A program made the translations under genes and the position numbers. The notes below the pieces were generated by a model, which was not told the origin of the DNA, searched no databases, and worked only from the letters and a program-made list of their open reading frames with translations. Below, piece by piece: positions 53,826 to 62,323 of a DNA stretch of 64,000 bases (position 1 is its first letter; every line of letters begins with the position of its first letter). Origin of the DNA: Bacillus sp. FSL K6-3431 (lineage in GTDB: Bacteria; Bacillota; Bacilli; Bacillales; Bacillaceae_C); NCBI RefSeq assembly GCF_038002605.1, contig NZ_JBBOCT010000001.1, forward strand, positions 1,984,001 to 2,048,000, given 5' to 3'.

Positions 53826-54756
53826 CTATATCGCTCCTTCTTGGATTTGTTGCTTCATTAACCAACAATACACCGCCGCAATCGCTCTTTTCATATAATC
53901 GAAAATCATTAATACCAGCCTGAAAAGCGTATCATTGTTTTCCAATCCAAATAATGCTTCTTGCAAGGCGAATGTACGATGTAGAAGTTTATTTGTTCCA
54001 TACTAGCTTTGATATCTAGATACTGATCAACCAGATATCGAAAAAAGCGTTCGCCATAGGAAGCATATAAAGCCGCGTAATCAACAGCAGGATCACCAAT
54101 TCCAGCCGAACCGAAATCTATAATACCACTTATCTTCTTTTCTATTGAATCATATAATATATTTGAGGTGCCGAAATCACCATGAATAAGCGTCGGAATG
54201 AACTCAAAATTCCTTTTCTCTCCAAAATAATTTGAGAAATGCTTATGAATCCATAGCCGGGCTTCTGGATTCATAAAAGGATAAAGTTTCATTTTGATTC
54301 GTTCATACATATCGAGCCAATGAAGATAACCTTGATCATTCACTACAAGTTCATTCGTCGATATGGAATGTAACTCTTCTAGAAAAGATCCCAATTGACC
54401 TGCTAAGTGATGCAGATGACATTCATCCTTCACAGTCTCCATAATTTCCCTTTCGAATGGTGCACCCGCAATTTTTTTATAACCAATAAATGCACGTTCA
54501 GTCCTGTCAGGGTTAATGTTCAGATAGATTGGCTTTGGTACTTCTATTGAGACATGATCAACAACTTTTCTCAAGAATATAACCTCGTGCTCTAACTGTT
54601 TGATGCCATCCTCATATTTAGGAAAGCGGAAGATAAGCTCAGAGTCTAATAGAATATATTGTTTCTTTGTCCGGAACTGAGCCACTCTACATTATCTAAG
54701 GGCACCTCAGGATAGTAAAATCGGACGGAATCCGTATATGGTTTCTCTAATCTCAC
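53826..54756 (-). pseudogene. APH-fold phosphotransferase gene with two frameshifts
   Basis: The reading begins at GTG 54756 after AAGGAAGG as MRLEKPYTDSVRFYYPEV..WLSSGQRNNIFY and stops. One missing base near 54650 returns it to the main frame (LLDSELIFRFPKYEDG...), which carries the APH catalytic loop LIHGDFGTSNILYD and the metal site GIIDFGSAGIGDP. A second shift near 53985 is needed to read the usual C-terminus (TFALQEALFGLENND) to TAG 53826-53828. With both repairs the protein is about 310 residues. The remaining 258-codon open frame (53909-54685) has only a poor GTG start. Confidence 0.75.
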
Positions 54757-55033
54757 TCTTTACACCTTCCTTTTCGAAACTTTTGATACTATTTACATTG
54801 TCACGGTGATTTTATTATAACAGTGATTACTTATAATTCACAAAATTCCTCAATCTTAGATTCCCACATTTTTTTTAGGTAATATGACGTTAAAAATACG
54901 GGCACTTCTAAAAACCTTCTTATGAATTATTAAATTTTTATTAATTCAGCAGATATAGCTAATAACAAACAAAAAGTGATATTAACTTTTTAAATGGGTA
55001 TATTAAAATGAACGATTGAATAGAGGTGTATGC

Positions 55034-55273
55034 ATGTTAGAACAGAAACAAACTTTTTCTAAAAGACGGATAAATGGTGCTCACTTTAAAGAGCCAACAT
55101 TTAATGTTTATCTGAATGATATGTTAGTGGCGGAAGTTCGTGGTAATATCCCAAACCAACAGACAGTTATTCCTATGAGGGAATTAAATGATTATGAAGA
55201 AGATAAACTTCATGAATATATAGCATCCGTGTATTTAGAGGAAGATGGAGGGAAAAAGAATGGACAAAAATAA
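55034..55273 (+). CDS. Small soluble protein, function unknown
   Basis: A 79-residue protein starting MLEQKQTFSKRRINGAHF, with AGAGGTG about six bases before ATG 55034 (the open frame begins six codons earlier). It has a short beta-rich centre (TFNVYLNDMLVAEVRGN) and an acidic/basic tail, with no signal or helix for membranes. It overlaps the next small gene by 14 bases. I do not recognise the family. Confidence 0.65.
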   Translation: MLEQKQTFSKRRINGAHFKEPTFNVYLNDMLVAEVRGNIPNQQTVIPMRELNDYEEDKLHEYIASVYLEEDGGKKNGQK

Positions 55274-55421
55274 AGAAAAAAAACCTGATTCTTCACCAAA
55301 CAAGCCTTTTGATCAGGGAAAAGCATTTCAAGAAGTTTCAGAGGAAATGGCAACAAATCCAAAATTAAAAGAGATGCGTCCCACACCCCAACCTAAGGAT
55401 TTCGATGAAATTGAATATTAA
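55260..55421 (+). CDS. Small charged protein, function unknown
   Basis: A 53-residue protein starting MDKNKEKKPDSSPNKPF with a very good GGAGGG site seven bases before ATG 55260, lying inside the last codons of the preceding gene. It is highly charged, rich in Lys/Glu/Pro, and looks intrinsically disordered. The overlap with the gene before it, the strong ribosome site and the terminator after it support it as a real coupled second gene. Function unknown. Confidence 0.65.
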   Translation: MDKNKEKKPDSSPNKPFDQGKAFQEVSEEMATNPKLKEMRPTPQPKDFDEIEY

Positions 55422-55430
55422 ATAGAACGC

Positions 55431-55472
55431 AAAAACGATCAGAGGATAAGTCCTAATCCTTTGATCGTTTTT
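55431..55472 (+). terminator. Rho-independent terminator
   Basis: AAAAACGATCAGAGGA / TCCTTTGATCGTTTTT stem (one mismatch), 10-base loop, T run on the plus strand, just after the two-gene unit. Confidence 0.88.
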
Positions 55473-55550
55473 ATCTTATTTCATTAAAAGTTTATTGAAT
55501 AAAAATATTTTGATCTTTCATTCCCCGAGTTTCAGTTTACTGAAACGAGT

Positions 55551-56015
55551 TTACTTGAAAACCGTAGATATAATATCGTCTAACGTCATCTCACTATCTA
55601 CTTCGTATGTACCTGGACGTAAATCTGTAGACAAACCACGTTTTTCAACTTCATTGTAAAACTTCATTTTTTTATCAATAATCTTCGCCCGCTCAAGAGC
55701 CTCACCTACATCGATACTTGTCATACCTGAAGACACGGTCAACATCGTACGGTAAATAATTGTTTCTTTTACAACTTCCTCTGTATCATCTTTTTCTTTT
55801 TCTGCTTCAGCTGCAGCTACCTTATCACGCCACTCATCTTCTGTGTGGATAACATAGCCTTTAGAAGTTAGTAAGCTCTTCATCTCATCTTCCGTTGGTT
55901 TTTCAACGGTCTGTGTGCTTGTCGCTTCACTAGGACCAAAAAAGTATACTGCACCACACACACCTGCCGCGACCAATAATCCTACGGCAAAGCTGCGCAT
56001 TGATTTAGATGTCAT
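55551..56015 (-). CDS. MltG-like membrane protein (short form)
   Basis: A 154-residue protein from ATG 56015 with one N-terminal helix (about residues 7-25), a charged linker and a C-terminal region with SGMTSIDVGEALERAKIID, the RGLSTDLRPGTYEVDSEM segment and LDDIISTVF. This resembles the LysM-like N-terminal subdomain of MltG endolytic transglycosylases (the RxGxYxxxxxMTxxEII motif), but the catalytic domain is absent. It overlaps the upstream gene stop by 11 bases. Such short forms are common in Bacillales and have unknown roles. Confidence 0.7.
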   Translation of the reverse strand: MTSKSMRSFAVGLLVAAGVCGAVYFFGPSEATSTQTVEKPTEDEMKSLLTSKGYVIHTEDEWRDKVAAAEAEKEKDDTEEVVKETIIYRTMLTVSSGMTSIDVGEALERAKIIDKKMKFYNEVEKRGLSTDLRPGTYEVDSEMTLDDIISTVFK

Positions 56016-56391
56016 TGGCAACTTTGCTCCTTTCGATCTTTGTTTTTGAGTAAGGAGCAATCAAGTTTTCTAGCTCGTTCTTAGCCATCCGTTTTTTCGC
56101 TGCAATATTTTCAATGGAGTACCCACGCTTATACAGGTCAAGTACCTCTCGCAACATAAGACGGTGCTCAGAAGAACTTGCTAATAAACCCGCTTCTTGA
56201 ATTGTAATTTCAGCCTCTATCTCGATGTTCCGAATTTGCTGTTGAAGTTGATAAACTTCCTCCATAAAAGTAAAGGAAAGCTGATCCATCTCTTGCTCTA
56301 TCTTCGATGATGATTGTCGCGTTTTAATAAACGACAAAATGAGTAGCAAAACTGCCACACCAAATAAAATGGCTAACGCCCATTCCATCAT
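56005..56391 (-). CDS. DUF6115-like single-pass membrane protein
   Basis: A 128-residue protein: N-terminal helix (about residues 3-21), a coiled-coil-like stretch (SSKIEQEMDQLSFTFMEEVY, continuing with QLQQQIRNIEIEAEI) and a C-terminal helix-turn-helix-like domain (VLDLYKRGYSIENIAAKKR, then ELENLI). The YKRGYSIEEIA pattern resembles DUF6115-type proteins of the Bacillus SwrB/YlxL neighbourhood. The role is not known. It is first in a two-gene minus-strand operon with the MltG-like gene. Confidence 0.7.
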   Translation of the reverse strand: MMEWALAILFGVAVLLLILSFIKTRQSSSKIEQEMDQLSFTFMEEVYQLQQQIRNIEIEAEITIQEAGLLASSSEHRLMLREVLDLYKRGYSIENIAAKKRMAKNELENLIAPYSKTKIERSKVANDI

Positions 56392-56890
56392 TCTCTGCCC
56401 CTCCCTTACATGAATCTGTTATCCTACATTTACTCATTATATATAATTTCCTACTAGATTTCGATCAAAATCATGCAAATACCACATAAGTCATGTATTT
56501 ATGGCAAAAAAAAGACGTATGTTACATAAAAGTAGGACTTTCTACGGAACAATCTGGCCATAAACGACTTTTTGATATATGAAATATTTTTTATTCAAAC
56601 TTTTATAGCCGGTATCAATGCTAACCGCATAAAACACACTACCGCCTTAATGATAAAAACATCTAATTTTTCCCTCCTTGACTTTATTAATTCAGCCATG
56701 TATCATAACAATCAAACAAAATACATTCATTCTATGACGAGAAAGAGTAGCTATGTATATCTTATCTACAGAGAGTTGACGATTTGCTGGAAGTCAACGT
56801 TAAGAACATAATGAAAATCCTCTCCGAGAAGCAAAGCTGAAAAACATATAGGCTTTGACGGTATTCTACCGATAAAAAGAACGCGTATGA
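56392..56890. other. Intergenic region upstream of ileS leader hairpins
   Basis: About 500 AT-rich bases between divergent genes. A 79-codon plus-strand frame (56572-56811) lacks a ribosome site and has no recognisable features. Near 56771-56835 there is a GAGAG...CTCTC pair around a TTGAC/GTCAA hairpin, reminiscent of a stem I, but I find no T-box consensus (no GGTGGNACCGCG). No clear promoter is visible. Confidence 0.4.
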
Positions 56891-56896
56891 TAGTAC

Positions 56897-57000
56897 GTAG
56901 TGAGACATGTTAAAACCACTACTGATGGTTTTTTACTTTTTGTCAACAGTTTATTAAATATATAAACTCGATCCTGCGTAATAATGGATCGAGTTTTTTT
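56897..57000 (+). promoter_or_regulatory. Two tandem terminator-like hairpins in the ileS leader
   Basis: The first, AAAACCA/TGGTTTT with six T (56912-56934), competes with an overlapping GTAGTG/CACTAC pairing (56897-56902 with 56917-56922). The second, AAACTCGATCC/GGATCGAGTTT (56964-57000) with a long T run, ends only 22 bases before the ileS start codon. A terminator that close to the start, with an alternative fold upstream, is the layout of an attenuation or antitermination leader. No T-box is recognisable, so the trigger is unknown. Confidence 0.5.
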
Positions 57001-57022
57001 ATTTTAAAAGGGGTGAGCCAAA

Positions 57023-60000
57023 GTGAAAGAAAGTGCTTCTGAAAGAGAACGACGGATTAGAGATGAATGGGCGAAAAATGAGACGTTTCAAAAGTCTATT
57101 TTAAACAGGGATAGCGGCGAAACCTTTGTATTTTATGAAGGACCGCCAACTGCCAATGGAATGCCACATGCAGGTCATGCATTAGGTCGAACAATCAAGG
57201 ATTTTATTGCTAGATATAAAACAATGTCAGGCTATCAAGTCATTCGAAAAGCTGGATGGGACACACATGGTCTACCCGTAGAACTTGGAGTTGAAAAACA
57301 ATTACAAATCCATGGTAAGGATGAGATTGAAAAGTTTGGTGTCGAGCAGTTTATTGAAAAGTGTAAAGAAAGTGTCTTTGCTTATGAAAAAGAATGGAGA
57401 CAATTTACTGAATCCCTTGGTTATTGGGTTGATATGGGAGACCCTTACATCACTTTAGAGAACAGTTACATTGAGTCCGTCTGGAATATCCTTTCAACCA
57501 TTCATGAAAAAGGGTTCTTGTATAAAGGACATCGTGTCGTTCCTTATTGTCCTAGCTGTGAAACATCTCTAAGTTCTCATGAGGTTGCACAAGGGTACAA
57601 AGATGTAACGGATTTATCTGCAACTGTGAAGTTTCGCGTTGTTGGATCTGAAAATGAATTTCTTTTAGGTTGGACAACAACCCCATGGACCCTTCCTGCT
57701 AACGTTGCCATTGCCGTTCATGCTGATATTAACTATGCAAAAGTAAAAAAGGGCAAGGAAACATTCATCGTTGCAGAAAGTCTAGTCGAGAATGTCATGA
57801 ATAAGGACTATGAATTTGTCAGTGTGCTAAAAGGAAGTGAATTGGTGGGAATTTCCTATGAAGCACCTTTTAATTTTGTTTCAATCAATAAAGGCCATCA
57901 AGTAATTTCAGCTGATTTTGTAACAGAAGCGAGTGGAACGGGGCTTGTTCATATAGCACCTGCACATGGAGAAGACGACTACCGAGCTGTAAAAAATAAT
58001 GGGTTTGACTTTGTAAATATTGTTGATTCTAAGGGGCATTACAAAGAGGAAGTAACTCCACTTGCAGGCAAGTTTGTAAAAGACTGTGATGTCGAGATCA
58101 TTAAAATGCTTTCGAAAAGTAATTTATTATATGAAAAACAAAAATACGATCATAGTTATCCTCACTGCTGGCGCTGTGATAGTCCGCTTCTTTATTATGC
58201 AATGGCAGGATGGTTTATAAAAACAACTGCAGTAAAAGAACGTATGCAAAAAAACAATCAGTCTGTCCATTGGTTCCCTTCTCATATAAAAGACGGCAGA
58301 TTTGGAAAATTTCTAGATAATATGGTTGATTGGAATATTGGTCGTAACCGATACTGGGGTACTCCATTAAATATTTGGCAATGTGAAGTTTGTTGCAGTG
58401 AAAAGGCTCCACATTCCATTAATGAGTTGCAACGCCTTGCTACAAGCACCGTGCCTGATGATATAGAGTTACACAAGCCATTCGTTGATAAGATCAAGCT
58501 TAGATGTTCCTGTGGTTCTAACATGAAAAGAACTAGTGAAGTGATAGATGTTTGGTTTGATAGTGGTTCTATGCCTTTTGCACAATACCACTACCCATTC
58601 GAAAATAAAGCATTATTTAAGAAACAATTCCCGGCAGATGTTATTGCAGAGGGTGTGGATCAAACGCGTGGCTGGTTTTATAGTTTACTTGCCGTTTCCG
58701 CTTTATATACCGGAGAAACGCCATATAAACGCGTACTTTCTTTGGGGCATATTTTAGATGAAAATGGTCAAAAGATGTCGAAAAGTAAAGGTAACGCCCT
58801 TAACCCAATAGAACTTATTGAAGACTTTGGGGCTGATGCGCTACGTTGGGCTTTACTTGCTGATAGTGCGCCTTGGAATAATAAACGTTTTTCTAAACAG
58901 ACTGTTAGTCAAGCTAAATCTAAAATAATTGACACATTGGTAAACGTGCATTCTTTTTATTCCATGTATGCTAAAATTGATAACTTTGATCCAAGTGAAG
59001 ACCTTGGTGGGACTCGTTCCATCTTAGACAATTGGATTTTATCTCGATTGAATACAGTGGCAGATGAAGTAAGAAAAGATCTAGATGCTTATGATTTTAC
59101 AGGAGGCGCAAAAAACATTGCATCTTTTTTAGAAGAACTAAGTAATTGGTATATAAGAAGATCTAGACAAAGGTTTTGGAATAGCGGTATGGACGTGGAC
59201 AAGAGAGCAGCATTCAGTACACTTTATGAAGTACTAATAAAAGTATCACAATTAATTGCACCGTATACGCCCTTTATAGCAGAAGACATTTATTTAAACT
59301 TAAGAGGTTCGAGTGTTCATCTATCAGATTATCCAAAAGCCGATTTCAAACTTATTAACAAAGAACTGGAAAATGATATGAACAGTGTTCTACAAATCGT
59401 TGAACTGACAAGGTCAATCAGAAATACGGTAGGAATTAAAACAAAGCAACCTTTAGCAAATTTATATGTTACAGCAAAACATTCGATCGTTTTTAACTTA
59501 AAACCGTACACAACAATCATTCAAGAAGAAACAAATGTTAAACAGATTAATATTAGTGATGATGTCGCTACCGCTGGGCTACTGAAGTATAGTCTTAAAT
59601 TAAACTTTCCTATCGCTGGCCCTAAGCTTGGTAAATTGGTGGGTCAAGTACAAAAATTTCTTCCAACAATAGGAAATAGAGAAATTACAAAGCTGTTTAA
59701 AGACGGTTTTCTTGAAATATCATTAAAAAATGGGCCAACTATTAAACTGGAAGAAGAAGATCTGGTTGTTCACAAACAGGCGATTGAAGGGTTTACTCAA
59801 GCGGAAAATGAATCCTATCTTCTTGTTCTTGAAACGAATTTAAGTAAAGAACTAAAAGAAGAAGGATTCGTTAGGGAATTAATTAGAACTATACAGACAT
59901 ACAGAAAAGAACTGAATTTACCTGTAGAATTAAGAATTAATTTATGTATGCATGTTGCTCCTAACATTCAGGAAATGCTTAATCGATATGATTCACTATT

Positions 60001-60103
60001 GCAGAGCAACCTAATTCTGAATTCCATTTGCTTTAAGGAAATGGCACATATGAAAAGTTACGTTGTAGAAGAAGAAAAGATCGGTTTATTTATAGACATT
60101 TGA
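57023..60103 (+). CDS. ileS: Isoleucyl-tRNA synthetase, IleS2 type
   Basis: A 1026-residue class-I aminoacyl-tRNA synthetase. HIGH-type motif is PHAGHALG (about residues 49-56), the CP1 editing region shows [13 protein letters not shown] and [17 protein letters not shown], and the KMSKS loop is [14 protein letters not shown]. Zinc-type cysteines appear in YCPSCE and YPHCWRCD. The sequence ([20 protein letters not shown]) is of the eukaryote-like IleS2 class, typically less sensitive to mupirocin than the usual bacterial IleS1. GTG start with AAGGGGTG seven bases upstream. Probably a second ileS in this genome; the other would lie elsewhere. Confidence 0.93.
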   Translation: MKESASERERRIRDEWAKNETFQKSILNRDSGETFVFYEGPPTANGMPHAGHALGRTIKDFIARYKTMSGYQVIRKAGWDTHGLPVELGVEKQLQIHGKDEIEKFGVEQFIEKCKESVFAYEKEWRQFTESLGYWVDMGDPYITLENSYIESVWNILSTIHEKGFLYKGHRVVPYCPSCETSLSSHEVAQGYKDVTDLSATVKFRVVGSENEFLLGWTTTPWTLPANVAIAVHADINYAKVKKGKETFIVAESLVENVMNKDYEFVSVLKGSELVGISYEAPFNFVSINKGHQVISADFVTEASGTGLVHIAPAHGEDDYRAVKNNGFDFVNIVDSKGHYKEEVTPLAGKFVKDCDVEIIKMLSKSNLLYEKQKYDHSYPHCWRCDSPLLYYAMAGWFIKTTAVKERMQKNNQSVHWFPSHIKDGRFGKFLDNMVDWNIGRNRYWGTPLNIWQCEVCCSEKAPHSINELQRLATSTVPDDIELHKPFVDKIKLRCSCGSNMKRTSEVIDVWFDSGSMPFAQYHYPFENKALFKKQFPADVIAEGVDQTRGWFYSLLAVSALYTGETPYKRVLSLGHILDENGQKMSKSKGNALNPIELIEDFGADALRWALLADSAPWNNKRFSKQTVSQAKSKIIDTLVNVHSFYSMYAKIDNFDPSEDLGGTRSILDNWILSRLNTVADEVRKDLDAYDFTGGAKNIASFLEELSNWYIRRSRQRFWNSGMDVDKRAAFSTLYEVLIKVSQLIAPYTPFIAEDIYLNLRGSSVHLSDYPKADFKLINKELENDMNSVLQIVELTRSIRNTVGIKTKQPLANLYVTAKHSIVFNLKPYTTIIQEETNVKQINISDDVATAGLLKYSLKLNFPIAGPKLGKLVGQVQKFLPTIGNREITKLFKDGFLEISLKNGPTIKLEEEDLVVHKQAIEGFTQAENESYLLVLETNLSKELKEEGFVRELIRTIQTYRKELNLPVELRINLCMHVAPNIQEMLNRYDSLLQSNLILNSICFKEMAHMKSYVVEEEKIGLFIDI

Positions 60104-60153
60104 TCATCGGCTTCCATCAACCAATTTTTAATGACTGATTGAAAGTTGTCGGT

Positions 60154-60217
60154 AAAGCTTAAGACGCTTTCAGCTTTTTTCAAGTAGAGGGTGTCAATAG
60201 TCTTTTGACACCCTCTA
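60154..60217. terminator. Terminator and strong hairpin after ileS
   Basis: AAAGC/GCTTT followed by CAGCTTTTTT (60154-60180), then a very strong TAGAGGGTGTCAA/TTGACACCCTCTA stem (60185-60217) without T tail. The first is the more likely terminator of ileS. Confidence 0.55.
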
Positions 60218-60387
60218 TAAGTTATATGGTATGAGCGTACGCTCTTTTCTCGTTCCTAACATATGACTAAAGAGAACACTTATTTTTATAATCTTATATT
60301 CAGCTACATTTTTAAAAACAGAACCGGGCTCTATTGCAAATTCCAATGGTTGAACGTCAAGCACCCCATTGGGATTCTACTATAAAA

Positions 60388-60438
60388 TCATTTGCTTAAA
60401 CCACTATTTAAATCTGATTCACTATCTCCAATAAACAT
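60388..60438 (-). pseudogene. Small remnant of a HAD-phosphatase gene
   Basis: The minus strand reads MFIGDSESDLNSGLSK and stops; in-frame residues before it read LENSVA. FIGDSESDL is the HAD motif IV. It is out of frame with the HAD gene that ends 15 bases upstream and has no start signal. It looks like the tail of a degraded, possibly duplicated, HAD gene. Very short, so confidence is modest. Confidence 0.35.
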
Positions 60439-60452
60439 TGCTACACTATTTT

Positions 60453-61091
60453 CTAACCTTGCCATTCCTTACCGTTTTTTATCAGTTTTAATATGTCATA
60501 AGGAGATTCAAAAATATAATCTGCAGTTTCAAATCCCGATATTGTTTTTGATCCCCATAAAGCTAGACCAAAATCAACACCAGCTGATTTAGCACATTCC
60601 ATATCGTATAGTGAATCACCTATATAAATAGCTTTGTTTGCTTTACATCCTAATAATCGCAAGCCTAATTCTAATGGTTCAGGATGAGGTTTATGTTTTT
60701 CAGTATCACTTGCACAAACAATGGATTGAAAATGATGATCGATATTTAATAAATAAAAACTATGATCCATCTCTTCAGCAGTTTTAGATGTTACAATTCC
60801 TGTTTTAGGAAGTTGAGCAACCACTTCTATCATACCTTCAAATAATGGAACTTCTTTTATCAGTGGTTTTTCCTTTTCTAGCCATGATTCAAGCGTGGTC
60901 GGAATATCTGCTATATTTAAAATTTCTAACGTCCTTAGCCCCGGGATCCCCAATGAAAAACGGAGTTCATCTAAATTTTTTTTAATCCCCTTTTCCTTTA
61001 GTGTTGCTTGTAATGCATGAAGTCCAATCATCTCAGAATCGATAATTGTCCCATCTAAATCAAATATAAAAGTATTGTACACAAAATTCAT
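60453..61091 (-). CDS. HAD-family phosphatase (phosphoglycolate phosphatase-like)
   Basis: A 212-residue haloacid-dehalogenase-superfamily hydrolase. Motif I FIFDLDGTIIDSE (residues 8-20) contains the nucleophilic and acid/base aspartates; motif II is TGIVTSKT; motif III K in EKHKPHPEPLELGL; motif IV AIYIGDSLYDMECAKSAGVDFG. The helical cap after motif I places it in subfamily I, like Gph and beta-phosphoglucomutase. Substrate unknown. It lies between ileS and a LacI-type regulator; 61 bases separate it from the latter. Confidence 0.9.
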   Translation of the reverse strand: MNFVYNTFIFDLDGTIIDSEMIGLHALQATLKEKGIKKNLDELRFSLGIPGLRTLEILNIADIPTTLESWLEKEKPLIKEVPLFEGMIEVVAQLPKTGIVTSKTAEEMDHSFYLLNIDHHFQSIVCASDTEKHKPHPEPLELGLRLLGCKANKAIYIGDSLYDMECAKSAGVDFGLALWGSKTISGFETADYIFESPYDILKLIKNGKEWQG

Positions 61092-61152
61092 CCCCCATAA
61101 AATTAGTCTGTTAAGAATATGGTAATAGATGAAATGGATTTCAGGTCAATAC

Positions 61153-62103
61153 TTAAGTTGATAAACGATGAATAATTGTATAAGGAATATTAATCTTATC
61201 TCTTGATTTATTAATAATGAGATCGAAAGCTTGTTCACCAACCTTAATTAATTGATGATCTACTGAAGATAGTCCCAATCCTACACCAATCGGTTGATTT
61301 TCTTGCCCCAAGATAGCTAAATCAGACGGTATTTTAAATTGGATCGAATGCGCATACTGATAAATGCCACCTGCAACTTCATCCCCATTTGCATATATTG
61401 CTGTTGGCCTTGTTTTTAGACTTAATAACTTCTTTCCAGCGTTATATCCGTCTTCCATACTGAAACAATCTGATAAGTGAAATGCTGATGATAGTTCTCC
61501 AAATACCTTCTTATAAGCCGCAATCGTTTGTTGAGTACTAATACTCTCCATTCCCCTAGCTGTAGTAAAAGCTACTTTTATATGACCTTTATTTTTGAGA
61601 TTTTGAAAGACATCGAGGTATGAGGCGTATCTATCCACATAGGAGCAACCTATTTCAGATTGGTCCGTATATTCACAAGAAACGATCGATCCATAATTCG
61701 TAAAAGGTATAATTGACTCCCATTTATTTGATTTAGAAGTGATAATGATACCGTCAAGTAATTTATTCTTTAACATGGAGAGGTATTCCAGCTCTTTATC
61801 TTTTTTATATTTAGTAGGGAGTACAATAATGGAGTAATCTTTCTCAATGGACTTATTAAGTACACCATGTAACATTTGATCGAATGCTTGATTATTGTTA
61901 TAGGGAATGATTACGCCAATCATTCTTGTCTCTCCCCTGATTAAATCGATTGCATTTTTGTTAGGGGTATAGTTCATTTCCTCGATGACTTTCTGAACAG
62001 CGACTCTTTTTTCTTCAGATACATATTTATGGTTGTTTAGAACCCTCGACACAGTCGAAACTGACACACCAGCTAACTTAGCTATATCATTAATATTTGT
62101 CAT
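61153..62103 (-). CDS. LacI/GalR-family transcription regulator
   Basis: A 316-residue regulator with a classic LacI helix-turn-helix (NINDIAKLAGVSVSTVSRVL, then NNHKYVSEEKR) at residues 3-35, followed by a periplasmic-binding-protein-like effector domain (ETRMIGVIIPYNNN, then LLDGIIITSKSN, AIYANGDEVAGGIYQYA, AILGQENQPIGVGLGLSSVD). The target genes and sugar or other effector are not evident; the HAD gene downstream is in the same direction and could be co-transcribed. Confidence 0.93.
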   Translation of the reverse strand: MTNINDIAKLAGVSVSTVSRVLNNHKYVSEEKRVAVQKVIEEMNYTPNKNAIDLIRGETRMIGVIIPYNNNQAFDQMLHGVLNKSIEKDYSIIVLPTKYKKDKELEYLSMLKNKLLDGIIITSKSNKWESIIPFTNYGSIVSCEYTDQSEIGCSYVDRYASYLDVFQNLKNKGHIKVAFTTARGMESISTQQTIAAYKKVFGELSSAFHLSDCFSMEDGYNAGKKLLSLKTRPTAIYANGDEVAGGIYQYAHSIQFKIPSDLAILGQENQPIGVGLGLSSVDHQLIKVGEQAFDLIINKSRDKINIPYTIIHRLST

Positions 62104-62285
62104 ATGAATATCTTCTCCCTTAACTGCGGTAACTCATTACTAATCTATTGGTCCATTATTTTAGACTTTATTATATCTTATTACCAACCCGAAGATTGAA
62201 AAAGCCTTCTTCTCTTATCTGCTTTTTGAACTTTTGTAATAAATGTATTTGAGCTGCTTGAAGTTTCAAATCGTGCCCACATAAA

Positions 62286-62314
62286 AAGGCTGCCCCAGAC
62301 AAAGGGGCAGCCTT
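62286..62314 (-). terminator. Terminator after ltaS
   Basis: AAGGCTGCCCC/GGGGCAGCCTT perfect 11-base stem with a 7-base loop, T-rich on the minus strand, ten bases past the ltaS stop. Confidence 0.9.
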
Positions 62315-62323
62315 CTATTTATA

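Noticed and set aside
53909..54685. Intact 258-residue phosphotransferase
   Set aside because: The natural N- and C-termini are present in other frames on both sides, so the open frame is only the core of a broken gene.
56572..56811. Plus-strand 79-codon frame upstream of ileS
   Set aside because: TTG start without ribosome site and no protein-like pattern.
56760..57000. Canonical T-box riboswitch
   Set aside because: The GAGAG/CTCTC pair looks like a stem I, but the conserved T-box bulge and specifier arrangement are not found.
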